Part shown: piece by piece, positions 1-8,099 of the stretch
Numbering within the stretch: the stretch's first letter is position 1
Layout: each line of letters starts with the position of its first letter
Assembly (NCBI GenBank): GCA_946481615.1
Contig: CAMLOR010000104.1
Span: 1-10,417 of the forward strand
Reading direction: 5' to 3'
Length of the DNA stretch: 10,417 bases
Origin: an uncultured Aquimonas sp.
GTDB taxonomy: Bacteria > Pseudomonadota > Gammaproteobacteria > Xanthomonadales > Xanthomonadaceae
The notes under the pieces: generated by a model
Databases searched by the model: none
The model's input: the letters and a program-made list of their open reading frames with translations, nothing else
What the model was told of the DNA's origin: nothing
Position numbers and translations under genes: made by a program

Positions 1-266
1 AGGTCGCCGGCGACGTCGGCATCGCCACCTTCAAGATGATGCTGGTCAACATGCTCGAAGGCCGCATGATCTCCGAGCACGACATGGAGATCGCCACCCG
101 CATCGCCACGGTGCTCTGCGGCGGCGAGGTCGATCGCGGCTCGATCGTTGACGAGAACTGGCTGCTGCGCCTGGAGCGCGAACACTTCGTCGCGCTGGCG
201 CAGATGCCCAAGACGCAGGCCCGCATCCTGCACACCCTCTCCACCGGCAAGCCGCTGCGCAACTGA
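1..266 (+). CDS. 3-hydroxyacyl-CoA dehydrogenase / enoyl-CoA hydratase, FadN-like (C-terminal end only)
   Basis: This is the last 87 codons (reading from base 3) of a gene that begins left of the window. The C-terminus has the run ISEHDMEIATRIATVLCGG, then a DENWLLRLEREHF segment, PKTQARI, and the terminal TGKPLRN. From memory this closely matches the end of Bacillus FadN and its proteobacterial relatives, which are about 790-residue proteins with NAD-dependent 3-hydroxyacyl-CoA dehydrogenase and enoyl-CoA hydratase domains. Those catalytic domains lie outside the window, so activity is inferred from family only. The thiolase gene starts 10 bases after its stop, the usual arrangement for the two subunits or partners of the beta-oxidation cycle. 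The function call is fairly secure. The exact orthologue (FadN, FadB or FadJ type) is less so, although the ending favours FadN. Confidence 0.85.
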   Translation, partial: VAGDVGIATFKMMLVNMLEGRMISEHDMEIATRIATVLCGGEVDRGSIVDENWLLRLEREHFVALAQMPKTQARILHTLSTGKPLRN

Positions 267-276
267 GGTCGCCATC

Positions 277-1473
<1,197 letters not shown>

Positions 1474-1557
1474 CCGTCATCCCGCGCAAGCGGGGAACCG
1501 GGTGCGACGCTTCTTGAAGTGTGCGCACCCGCGTGGCGTCCTTTCCCGGATGACCGG
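1474..1557. repeat. Palindromic intergenic repeat between convergent genes; possible bidirectional terminator
   Basis: The whole gap between the thiolase and the convergent glycosyltransferase is an imperfect palindrome. It opens with CCGTCATCCCG (from 1474) and closes with CCCGGATGACCGG (to 1557). Inside it is a perfect CCCGC-GCAA-GCGGG hairpin (1481-1494), and GGGTGCG (1500-1506) pairs with CGCACCC (1524-1530). The left arm resembles the arms of the repeat at 4213-4297 (GTC-ATCCCGCG, AAGCGGG, AACC), so both probably belong to one dispersed family. Its position suggests it also ends transcription from both sides, but there is no long T-run to make it a classical terminator. Confidence 0.6.
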
Positions 1558-1558
1558 A

Positions 1559-2539
1559 TCAGCCCGGGGCCGCGGCATCTCGCTGCCGGCGACGCTCGAG
1601 CAGCGAGTCCACCAGCGCGGCACCCCACGCGGCGAGATTGCGCGTGGGGTCCGCTTCCGCGGCTCCCCAACCCCGGAATCCCGGTGGTTCCATCAAGGGA
1701 TCTTCCACCAGCGCTACCGCTGCGGGATCGAAATTGCCGCTCTCCACGTCGAACGCGTACACCCTCAGGGCCTCGCGGTGTAGCTCGTCCCAGGTGGGCC
1801 ACCGACCGTCGCGCAGGAAGGCCTCGCTCCACTGCCGCCAGTGCCAGCCCATGCGTTCGGCACCCGGCAGATCGACATCGCCGTAACTCAGACGCCACCC
1901 CAGCCAGCCGATCAGGGCCTTGGACAGGGCCTGCGCGGGCGATCGCAACGGCAGATGCGCGAGGGCTGCGTGTTCGAGATCGGGAAGGTCGGGCTGATGC
2001 CATTCGCTCCCCTGCTGGTGGCGTGCCGCGTGATTGCCCGGTGCGATCTGCCAGCGCCCGGCCAGACGCGGGATATTGGGCAGGACCACCTTGCGCATGA
2101 TGTTGCTTTCTTCTATGGGCCGGAACCGCATGCGCGCGAGGAGACTGCCTGTTCCCGGGCGCGGAAGGTAGGTTCGCCAGCGCAGGCTGCCGGGAGTTTC
2201 AGGAGGCAGCCTAGCCAACTCGGCCTCCAGCGAATCACGCGAGCGGGCGATCAGCAGTTCGTCGCCATCGAGCAGGAACACGAAGTCCGGCGCGTGCCGG
2301 CGAAACACATGGGCCACCTGCCGCTCGATCAGCTCGTGATGGCTGAAGGCCACGGCGCGCGAGCTGAAAAGCGAAACCGGAAGGCCTTCGGCAGCCAGGG
2401 CCGAGAGGATGGCGCGCGTACCGTCGACAGAACCGTGGTCGAGGATGGCCAGATGATCGAGGAATCGGAGATTGTGCCGGACGAAGGTTTCGATCACGTC
2501 GCCTTCGTTCTTGACCACGCTGACGCCGGCCAGTCGCAT
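1559..2539 (-). CDS. Glycosyltransferase family 2-like protein (Glyco_tranf_2_4 type)
   Basis: A 326-residue protein with a GT-A-like N-terminal half. [17 protein letters not shown] (residues 7-23) followed by [10 protein letters not shown] (32-41) is the signature of PF13704-type glycosyltransferases. DGDEL at 91-95 is the likely DxD metal and nucleotide-sugar site. No transmembrane segments or signal peptide are evident, so it probably acts in the cytoplasm on an envelope glycan, but donor and acceptor cannot be read from sequence. The C-terminal half is rich in Trp and His ([15 protein letters not shown]). The ATG at 2539 was chosen because the family core starts at once and a GGAA lies a few bases upstream; a TTG at 2587 would add 16 residues. 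It is a lone gene 58 bases after csaA. Codon bias looks weaker than in the flanking genes, so recent acquisition is possible. Confidence 0.82.
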   Translation of the reverse strand: MRLAGVSVVKNEGDVIETFVRHNLRFLDHLAILDHGSVDGTRAILSALAAEGLPVSLFSSRAVAFSHHELIERQVAHVFRRHAPDFVFLLDGDELLIARSRDSLEAELARLPPETPGSLRWRTYLPRPGTGSLLARMRFRPIEESNIMRKVVLPNIPRLAGRWQIAPGNHAARHQQGSEWHQPDLPDLEHAALAHLPLRSPAQALSKALIGWLGWRLSYGDVDLPGAERMGWHWRQWSEAFLRDGRWPTWDELHREALRVYAFDVESGNFDPAAVALVEDPLMEPPGFRGWGAAEADPTRNLAAWGAALVDSLLERRRQRDAAAPG

Positions 2540-2561
2540 ACGGTTTCCACGGAACGGGACC

Positions 2562-2590
2562 CGTATAGACGCAGGCAGCGCGTCCAAACC
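2562..2590 (-). promoter_or_regulatory. Weak candidate sigma-70-like promoter before the glycosyltransferase gene
   Basis: On the minus strand the csaA-glycosyltransferase gap contains GGTTTG (2590-2585), a 17-base spacer and TATACG (2567-2562), ending 22 bases before the ATG. The -10 is fair and the -35 poor. TTGGAC, a better -35 match, sits only 14 bases away from the same -10, which is too short. The glycosyltransferase may instead be read from the upstream genes. Confidence 0.22.
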
Positions 2591-2597
2591 GCCACTT

Positions 2598-2930
2598 TCA
2601 GGCCAACCGCGCCCCGTTCGGCACTGGCCGCTCCACCGTCGTGATCACGACGCCTTCGTCGGTGTGGAAGCCCGTCAACAGGAACTCCGACACGAACGGC
2701 CCGATCTGCTTCTTCGGGAAGTTGATCACGCCGACGATCTGGCGGCCGATCAGGTCTTGCGCCGAGTAGAGGTTGCGGATCTGCGCGCTGGTCTTGCGCA
2801 CGCCGTGCGGGCCGAAGTCCACCCAGACTTTCCACGCCGGTTTGCGCGCCTCGGGGAACTCTTCGACGCGCAGCACCGTGCCCGCGCACAACGCGACCTT
2901 CTCGAAGTCGCTCCAGCCGATCTCATCCAT
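2598..2930 (-). CDS. csaA: CsaA-type tRNA-binding-domain protein (putative secretion chaperone)
   Basis: A 110-residue single-domain protein, the usual size of CsaA. It shows the OB-fold tRNA-binding-domain features of that family: [20 protein letters not shown] (15-34), [10 protein letters not shown] (46-55), [17 protein letters not shown] and a TGFHTDEG segment. CsaA of Bacillus binds precursor proteins and SecA and is described as an export chaperone; homologues resemble the C-terminal domain of MetRS and Trbp111. In Gram-negative bacteria the role is less certain. The ATG at 2930 has GGAAGG nine bases upstream, so it is preferred over the ATG at 2951. Its start overlaps the stop of the oxidoreductase upstream (ATGGATGA), implying translational coupling. 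Confidence 0.9.
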   Translation of the reverse strand: MDEIGWSDFEKVALCAGTVLRVEEFPEARKPAWKVWVDFGPHGVRKTSAQIRNLYSAQDLIGRQIVGVINFPKKQIGPFVSEFLLTGFHTDEGVVITTVERPVPNGARLA

Positions 2931-2945
2931 CGCGCCAGTCCTTCC
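2923..2945 (-). promoter_or_regulatory. Ribosome binding site and stop/start overlap at the oxidoreductase-csaA junction
   Basis: GGAAGG (2945-2940) lies nine bases before the csaA ATG at 2930, inside the last codons of the oxidoreductase. The oxidoreductase TGA (2925-2923) follows the csaA ATG by two bases. This decides the csaA start and suggests that ribosomes finishing one gene feed the next. Confidence 0.7.
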
Positions 2946-4200
2946 AGGCATCCTTGAATTGCAGCCACCAGTAGGTGAGCTGCGCGCCCACGAAGCCCGC
3001 CGGCTTGAGCGCCGATTCCACGCCGTAACGCGCGAAATCCTTCCAGCGCGGGTCGTTTTCCGCGATCGCCGAGGCGATCACTTCGCCGGCGTGCGTGGTG
3101 GGCGCCACGCCGTGGCCGCCGAAAGCCTGCGCCAGCCAGAGGCCGGGCTCGAGCTGCGCGATCTGCGGCATCTGGTGGCGCGCATAGCTCATGAGGCCGG
3201 ACCAGGCGTAGTCGACGCGCACGCCTTCCAGCTGCGGGAAGACCTTCAGCAGGTCGCGCGTGAGCAGGCGTGCGACGTCCTGCGGCGATCGCTCGGCCAC
3301 GGCGATGCGGCCGCCCCAGAGCAGGCGCGTGTCGGGCAGCGGACGGTAGTAGTCGAAAGCGAAACGGGTGTCGTAGATCGCGGCCTCGGTGCGCAGGCAC
3401 TCCTGCATGCGCCCGTGCAGGGGCTCGGTGACCATGACGTAGGTGGCGATCGGCAGCACCGCGGCATCGACGTCGCGGCGCAGGCGGGCCAGATAGCCAC
3501 CGCAGGCCAGCACCACCTGTTCGGCGTCGACCTCGCCGTCCGGCGTGCGCACGCGCCAGCCGGTGCCGCGCGCTTCGAGCGCGATCGCCGGCGCGTTCTC
3601 GTGCACCGCCACGCCCTGTGCCTCCGCCGCGGCGGCCAGGCCCAGCGCGTAGTTGAGCGGGTGGAAATGGAAGGCCTGCGGTTCGAACAGCGCATCGGAA
3701 TAGCGCTCGCTGAGCACACGCTTGCGCAACTGCTCCTGCGGCAGCCATTCCCAGCGCGTGTCGAAATGGCGTTCCAGCAGTTGCTGGCGGTCGCGCAGCA
3801 CGGCGGGATCGCGGAACCAGTTTGACCATAGCACCCCCGCGTCGCGCCGATCGCAATTGATGGCGTAGCGTTTGGTTCGCGCCCGGATCAGTTCCACGGC
3901 ATCGAGCGTTCCTCGGTACATCGCCCTGGCCCCTTCGGGCCCGAGCTCGCGCAGCAGGGCGTCCTCGCCGCGCGAGTAACCGCCGAAGACGAAACCGCCA
4001 TTACGCCCGGAAGCGCCGAAGGCGATGCGGTTGGCTTCCAGCAGCACGACGTCGCGCACACCGCGCTCGGCCAACCCCAGCGCGGTGTTGAGGCCGGCGA
4101 AGCCGCCGCCGATCACGCACACGCTTGCCCCGCGCGAACCCCGCAGCGGGGCGCGGGGCGCGACGGGATGCGCCGTGGCGCGGTAGTAGTTCTGTTGCAT
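2923..4200 (-). CDS. FAD-dependent amine oxidoreductase (DAO family, gamma-glutamylputrescine oxidase-like)
   Basis: A 425-residue flavoprotein of the D-amino-acid oxidase (DAO) superfamily. The N-terminal FAD Rossmann motif is [11 protein letters not shown] (27-37), with Glu55 at the end of the second strand (VVLLEA) for ribose binding, then FGASGRNGG (61-69). A C-terminal FAD contact, [12 protein letters not shown], is at about 361-372. The N-terminus (NYYRATAHP, then the GASGRNGG block) resembles PuuB and related oxidases that act on secondary amines or polyamine derivatives, but the substrate cannot be read from sequence and no puu genes are nearby. It is a cytoplasmic or peripheral protein with no signal peptide. 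The ATG at 4200 has GGAG nine bases upstream; an ATG at 4218 would lie inside the adjacent repeat with poor spacing. It overlaps csaA. Confidence 0.87.
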   Translation of the reverse strand: MQQNYYRATAHPVAPRAPLRGSRGASVCVIGGGFAGLNTALGLAERGVRDVVLLEANRIAFGASGRNGGFVFGGYSRGEDALLRELGPEGARAMYRGTLDAVELIRARTKRYAINCDRRDAGVLWSNWFRDPAVLRDRQQLLERHFDTRWEWLPQEQLRKRVLSERYSDALFEPQAFHFHPLNYALGLAAAAEAQGVAVHENAPAIALEARGTGWRVRTPDGEVDAEQVVLACGGYLARLRRDVDAAVLPIATYVMVTEPLHGRMQECLRTEAAIYDTRFAFDYYRPLPDTRLLWGGRIAVAERSPQDVARLLTRDLLKVFPQLEGVRVDYAWSGLMSYARHQMPQIAQLEPGLWLAQAFGGHGVAPTTHAGEVIASAIAENDPRWKDFARYGVESALKPAGFVGAQLTYWWLQFKDAWKDWRDG

Positions 4201-4209
4201 GCGATCAGG

Positions 4210-4213
4210 CTCC
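4210..4213 (-). promoter_or_regulatory. Ribosome binding site of the FAD oxidoreductase
   Basis: GGAG on the minus strand, nine bases before the ATG at 4200. It sits at the very edge of the palindromic repeat. It supports 4200 rather than 4218 as the start. Confidence 0.55.
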
Positions 4214-4297
4214 GTCATTCCCGTGAAGACAGGAATCCAGCAACTGCGGGCTCGCGAAGAGCGAAGTCACTGGGTTCCCGCCTTCGCGGGAACGACG
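4213..4297. repeat. Palindromic repeat element (about 85 bp) with 23-bp inverted arms
   Basis: The arms 4213-4235 and 4275-4297 are inverted copies with 19 of 23 positions matching; the outer ends read CGTCATTCCCG and, from the other strand, CGTCGTTCCCG. The centre contains a further short palindrome around CTCGCGAAGAGCGAAG. This GTCATTCCCGCG-type element is a familiar dispersed intergenic repeat of GC-rich Proteobacteria (general knowledge, not checked here). It fills almost the whole gap between galU and the oxidoreductase. It could form a long RNA hairpin that ends or attenuates the galU transcript. No transposase is present. Confidence 0.75.
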
Positions 4298-4305
4298 AAG
4301 CGGGA

Positions 4306-5190
4306 TCAATCCGACTCGGCCAGCGCCGCCCGCATGTAGGCGCGGGTGTCGTCGGCGAGGTCGTCGTGGTCGAGCGCGAAGCGGATGGTGGCTTCGACCA
4401 GTCCGATGCGGCTGCCGCAGTCGAAGCGCCGGCCCTGGAAGCGATAGGCCATGACGCGTTCTTCCTGCAGCAGGGCGGCGATGCCGTCGGTGAGCTGGAT
4501 CTCGCCGCCCGTGCCGGCGCGGGTGCGTTCCAGCAACCCGAAGATGCGCGGGCTGAGCACGTAGCGGCCCACCACGGCCAGCGTCGACGGCGCGGCCTCG
4601 GGCTTGGGCTTCTCGACGATGGCATCGATCGCGCCGTGCCGGCCGGAGAACGCCTGCGCCGCTACGATGCCGTAGCTGCCGGTCTGCTCGCGCGGCACGT
4701 CCTGCACCGCGATCACGCTGGCGTTCTCGCGCACGGCCAGTTCGGTCATCTGCCGCAGCGCGCCCGGCCCGGTGTTCCAGATCAGATCGTCCGGCAGCAG
4801 CACGGCGAAGGGTTCGTCGCCCACCACGGGCTTGGCGCACAGCACGGCATGGCCGAGGCCCAGGGCCTCGGCCTGCGTCACGAACACGGCGCGCACGTTG
4901 GGCGGCAGCACGTCGCGGATCAGCGCCAGCAGCTCGCTCTTGCCGGATTTCTCCAGCTTCTGTTCGAGCTCGTAGGCCTTGTCGAAATAATCCGCCACCG
5001 CATGCTTGTAGCGGTTGGTGATGAAGATGAGGGTGTCGCAGCCGGCCTCGATGGCCTCGTCGACGGCGTACTGGATCAGCGGCTTGTCCACCACCGGCAG
5101 CATTTCCTTCGGCACCGTCTTGGTGGCCGGCAGGAAGCGCGTGCCGAGGCCAGCCACCGGGAACACCGCCTTGCGGACCTGCTGGAACAT
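4306..5190 (-). CDS. galU: UTP--glucose-1-phosphate uridylyltransferase
   Basis: A 294-residue nucleotidyltransferase, a normal GalU length. It makes UDP-glucose from UTP and glucose-1-phosphate in the cytoplasm, feeding LPS core, exopolysaccharide and UDP-glucuronate synthesis. The N-terminal nucleotide loop is [20 protein letters not shown] (13-32), with Lys28 in the conserved position. [24 protein letters not shown] and FDCGS follow in the family order. ATG at 5190 is preferred: GGAG lies five bases upstream, whereas a GTG at 5196 two codons earlier has no properly spaced site. It lies 21 bases after the dehydratase stop, so it is probably the last gene of the lapAB-glycan operon; the repeat at 4213-4297 follows its stop. 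Confidence 0.96.
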   Translation of the reverse strand: MFQQVRKAVFPVAGLGTRFLPATKTVPKEMLPVVDKPLIQYAVDEAIEAGCDTLIFITNRYKHAVADYFDKAYELEQKLEKSGKSELLALIRDVLPPNVRAVFVTQAEALGLGHAVLCAKPVVGDEPFAVLLPDDLIWNTGPGALRQMTELAVRENASVIAVQDVPREQTGSYGIVAAQAFSGRHGAIDAIVEKPKPEAAPSTLAVVGRYVLSPRIFGLLERTRAGTGGEIQLTDGIAALLQEERVMAYRFQGRRFDCGSRIGLVEATIRFALDHDDLADDTRAYMRAALAESD

Positions 5191-5195
5191 CGTCA

Positions 5196-5199
5196 CTCC
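5196..5199 (-). promoter_or_regulatory. Ribosome binding site of galU
   Basis: GGAG five bases before the ATG at 5190, within the 21-base gap after the dehydratase stop. It favours the ATG over the GTG two codons upstream. Confidence 0.5.
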
Positions 5200-5211
5200 G
5201 GGGGTTGCGAT

Positions 5212-7095
5212 TCAGTGGGCGCGGCGCGCGAGCGCCGGCACCGAGGCTTCGGGCTCGTTGCGCGTGTACTCGGGCACCAGTTCGCGCAGCAGTTGTTCGA
5301 GCACGGGCTGGTCGAAGCGCAGCGCGGCCTGGCGCGCCTTGGCGAGCGCGGCCTCGAGCGAGGCGCGCGGCAGTTCGCGCGGATGCGCCAGCACGATCTT
5401 CGGATGCGCGGTGGCGTCGTAGGCTTCCTGCTCGTGGAACAGTTCCTCGAACAGCTTCTCGCCGGGCCGCAGCCCGGTGTAGACGATCGCGATGTCGCGT
5501 TCGGGCTGCTTGCCGGTCAGGCGGATCATCTGCTCGGCCAGGTAGCGGATGCGCACCGGCTCGCCCATGTCGAGCGCGAAGATCTCGCTGCCCTGCCCCA
5601 GCGCCACCGCCTGCAGGATGAGCTGGCAGGCTTCCGGGATGGTCATGAAGTAGCGCGTGATTTCCGGATGCGTCACCGTGACCGGGCCGCCGCGGCGGAT
5701 CTGTTCGCGGAACAGCGGCACCACGCTGCCGGCCGAATCGAGCACGTTGCCGAAGCGCACCGTGACGAAGCGCGTCTGCGAATCGCGCGCCAGCGCCTGG
5801 CAGAGCATCTCGGCCACGCGCTTGGTGGCGCCCATCACGTTGGTCGGGTTGACGGCCTTGTCGGTACTGATCAGCGCGAAACTTTCGACATTCCAGCGGA
5901 TGCAGGCCAGCGCCAGCGTCTGCGTGGCGAGCACGTTGTTGCGGAAGGCCTCGCGGGTCTGTTCCTCGAGCAGCGGCACGTGCTTGAAGGCCGCCGCATG
6001 GAAGACGGTGTGCGGCCGCGACAGCGCCAGCGCGTGCTCCACGGTGGCCGCATCCCCGCAATCGCCCAGCACGCCGCGCAGCAGAAGATCGGGGAATTCC
6101 GAGCGCAGTTCCTGCTCGATGCGATAGAGGTTGAACTCCGACAATTCCAGTAGCGTGAGCGATTCGACGCCGAGACGGGCGATCTGACGGCACAACTCCG
6201 AACCGATCGAACCGCCGCCGCCGCTCACCAGCACGCGCTTGCCCGACAGGCCGGTGCGGATCGCGGTCCAGTCGAGCGAGACCGGGGCGCGGCCGAGCAG
6301 ATCCTCAATCGCCACTTCTTTCAGTTCGTTGAAGCTGCTGCGGCCTTCCACCACGTCCTGCAGGCGCGGCACGGTGCGGAACGGCAGGCCCGCCGATTCG
6401 CACAGCTCCACCACGCGCTGCATCTGCTGGTTGCTGGCGCTGGGCATGGCGATCAGCAGCATCTCGGCGGCCACTTCGCGTGCCAGTTCGTCCAGGCGCG
6501 CCAGCTCGCCCAGCACGGGAATGCCATGCACCTTGGCGCCGCGCAGCGAGCGGTTGTCGTCGAGGAAGCCGACCGGCGTGTAGCGGTTCTCGCGCCGCAG
6601 TTCGCGCGCCAGCGCCTCGCCGGCGCGGCCGGCGCCGAGGATCAGCACGCGGCGGGCGGGCTCACGGCGCGTGTCGGCGTAGCGGCTGTCCTTCCAGAAG
6701 CGATACAGCATGCGCGGGCCGCCGAGGAACAGCAGCAGCGTCAGCGGATACATCAGCAGCACCGAACGCGGCACGCCTTCGAGGCGGTTGAGCACGAACA
6801 GCGCCAGCGTGATCGCGAGCGAACCGAAGGCGCCGGCGCGCGCGATGTTCCACAGGTCGGGCAGGCTCGCGAAGCGCCACAGGCCGCGGTACAGGCCGGT
6901 CCAGTACAGCACCAGGCCCTGCGCCACCAGCACCAGCGGCAGCTCTTCGGAAAACAGATCGACGGTATGCGCCTCGGAGCGCACCGCGAAGCGCACCAGA
7001 TTCGTGATGTACCAGGCCAGCCAGACCATGACGAGGTCGTGCACGACCACCGCCAGGCGCGGGTGGATGGCGGCGACCCAACGGTTGGCGCGCAT
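5212..7095 (-). CDS. Membrane-bound UDP-sugar 4,6-dehydratase, WbpM/CapD/FlaA1 family
   Basis: A 627-residue two-part protein. Residues 1 to about 130 hold several hydrophobic segments (near 14-34, 51-69, 84-105 and 111-128), predicted as an inner-membrane anchor. Residues 148-260 form a first Rossmann-like domain (LILGAGRAGEALARE). The C-terminal SDR domain binds NAD(P) through SGGGGSIGSE (291-300). Its catalytic region is ALISTDKA...NVMGATK with Met421 and Lys425, the Ser-Met-Lys arrangement known from WbpM instead of Ser-Tyr-Lys. Members turn UDP-GlcNAc into a 4-keto-6-deoxy sugar for QuiNAc, FucNAc or bacillosamine-type residues of surface glycans. ATG at 7095 has GGAGG eight bases upstream and shares its A with the TGA of the gene before (TGATG). 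The substrate is inferred from family. wbpM is a reasonable symbol but orthology is unproven. Confidence 0.93.
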   Translation of the reverse strand: MRANRWVAAIHPRLAVVVHDLVMVWLAWYITNLVRFAVRSEAHTVDLFSEELPLVLVAQGLVLYWTGLYRGLWRFASLPDLWNIARAGAFGSLAITLALFVLNRLEGVPRSVLLMYPLTLLLFLGGPRMLYRFWKDSRYADTRREPARRVLILGAGRAGEALARELRRENRYTPVGFLDDNRSLRGAKVHGIPVLGELARLDELAREVAAEMLLIAMPSASNQQMQRVVELCESAGLPFRTVPRLQDVVEGRSSFNELKEVAIEDLLGRAPVSLDWTAIRTGLSGKRVLVSGGGGSIGSELCRQIARLGVESLTLLELSEFNLYRIEQELRSEFPDLLLRGVLGDCGDAATVEHALALSRPHTVFHAAAFKHVPLLEEQTREAFRNNVLATQTLALACIRWNVESFALISTDKAVNPTNVMGATKRVAEMLCQALARDSQTRFVTVRFGNVLDSAGSVVPLFREQIRRGGPVTVTHPEITRYFMTIPEACQLILQAVALGQGSEIFALDMGEPVRIRYLAEQMIRLTGKQPERDIAIVYTGLRPGEKLFEELFHEQEAYDATAHPKIVLAHPRELPRASLEAALAKARQAALRFDQPVLEQLLRELVPEYTRNEPEASVPALARRAH

Positions 7096-8099
7096 CACGC
7101 CGGCCTCCGCGCCAGCGCGCGCTTGCCCGCGAACCACATCAGGGTGCCGGCCGCGAGCGCGCCCACGCCCAGCGCGGGGGACCACGCGGGATGCTGGCGC
7201 ATGAGGACGAGCACGGGCAGCACGACGATGAGATTCCAGAGCAGATAGAGCGAGGTCACGACGGCGTGGCTGCGGCCGCGGCGCACCAGCCACTGATAGA
7301 GGTGTTCGCGGTGCGGATCATACCAGCGGCGTCCGCGCACGATGCGGCTGAGCAGCGTGAGCGTGGCGTCGATGCCGATGACGCTCATCGCGACCAGCGC
7401 ACCCAAGGCATCGATCGCGCCGAGCGCCTGCGCCTGCAACAGCAGCGCGCCGCAGGCGAAACCGAGGCCGCCGCTGCCGACGTCGCCCAGAAAGATCTTG
7501 GCGCGCGGAAAATTGAAGGGCAGGAAGCCGAGACAGGCACCCGCGACGACGATGGCGAGCAGCGCCCACCCCGGCGCGCCGGCCGCCCCGAGCAACAGCG
7601 CCACGATGGCCGAAACCGCGATGCTCTGGGTTGCGATCAGGCCGTTGATGCCGTCCATGAAATTCCAGAAATTGATCGCGCCCACCAGCAGGAATACCTG
7701 CACCGCACCGATCAGCCAGGCGCGCGCCGTGGCATCGCCGTCGCGCGGCAAGGTCGCGACGAACATCGCAGCCGCGAGCACATGCACTACCAGGCGCAGC
7801 CGCGCCGAGAGCGAGCGGTGGTCGTCGATCCAGCCCACGCCGGCCACGAGCGTCAGCCCCAGCGCGAACGCACGGAAATCGCCGAGCGCGTCCGGCAGGA
7901 ACGGAATCATCGCCAGCATCGCCAGCAAGATTCCCACGCCGCCGCCGCGCGGCGTGGCCGTGGCGTGGCTGCGGCGCTGGCCCGGCTCGTCGATCAGGCG
8001 CGCCCGGCGCGCGTAGGCCAACGCCAGTGCGGTGTAGAGCGCGCCCGTGGCCGCGGCGCCCACGAGCATCGCGCCGATGCTGTCCGCAGCCAGCGCCAC
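7095..8099 (-). CDS. Polyprenyl-phosphate sugar-1-phosphate transferase, WecA/WbpL (MraY-like) family
   Basis: An approximately 334-residue multi-pass membrane protein of glycosyltransferase family 4. It would transfer a sugar-1-phosphate (GlcNAc, FucNAc or QuiNAc type) from a UDP-sugar to undecaprenyl phosphate, starting O-antigen or a related glycan on the cytoplasmic face of the inner membrane. Visible motifs in order are RSHATATPRGGG (43-54), WIDDHRSL (90-97), NFWNFMDGINGL (143-154), FLGDVGSGG (203-211), DATLTL (244-249) and DPHREHLYQW (261-270). Hydrophobic stretches alternate between them. The start is uncertain: GTG at 8099 shares its first G with the lapB TAG (TAGTG), fitting coupling, and gives a full first membrane segment; ATG at 8069 would remove ten residues. 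Its TGA overlaps the dehydratase ATG, as in wbpL-wbpM of Pseudomonas. Confidence 0.9.
   Translation of the reverse strand: MALAADSIGAMLVGAAATGALYTALALAYARRARLIDEPGQRRSHATATPRGGGVGILLAMLAMIPFLPDALGDFRAFALGLTLVAGVGWIDDHRSLSARLRLVVHVLAAAMFVATLPRDGDATARAWLIGAVQVFLLVGAINFWNFMDGINGLIATQSIAVSAIVALLLGAAGAPGWALLAIVVAGACLGFLPFNFPRAKIFLGDVGSGGLGFACGALLLQAQALGAIDALGALVAMSVIGIDATLTLLSRIVRGRRWYDPHREHLYQWLVRRGRSHAVVTSLYLLWNLIVVLPVLVLMRQHPAWSPALGVGALAAGTLMWFAGKRALARRPA
7104..7108 (-). promoter_or_regulatory. Ribosome binding site of the UDP-sugar dehydratase
   Basis: GGAGG eight bases upstream of the ATG at 7095, within the last codons of the upstream glycosyltransferase. It is the strongest such site in the operon and fixes the start. 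Confidence 0.65.

Noticed and set aside
4201..4218. An upstream ATG that would extend the FAD oxidoreductase by six residues
   Set aside because: It lies in the palindromic repeat and has no spaced ribosome binding site, while the ATG at 4200 has GGAG nine bases upstream. The start of E. coli PuuB is vaguely similar to the longer form, so it is not fully excluded.
4168..6153. A 661-codon open frame on the plus strand, rich in His, Arg and Gln
   Set aside because: It lies opposite galU and the dehydratase, whose motifs are clear. Its composition is that of a mirror frame in GC-rich DNA and shows no recognisable domain.
4205..6193. A 662-codon minus-strand frame overlapping galU and the dehydratase in another frame
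   Set aside because: Low-complexity Arg/Ala/Gly composition and broken motif fragments of the true genes; not a fusion or frameshifted gene.
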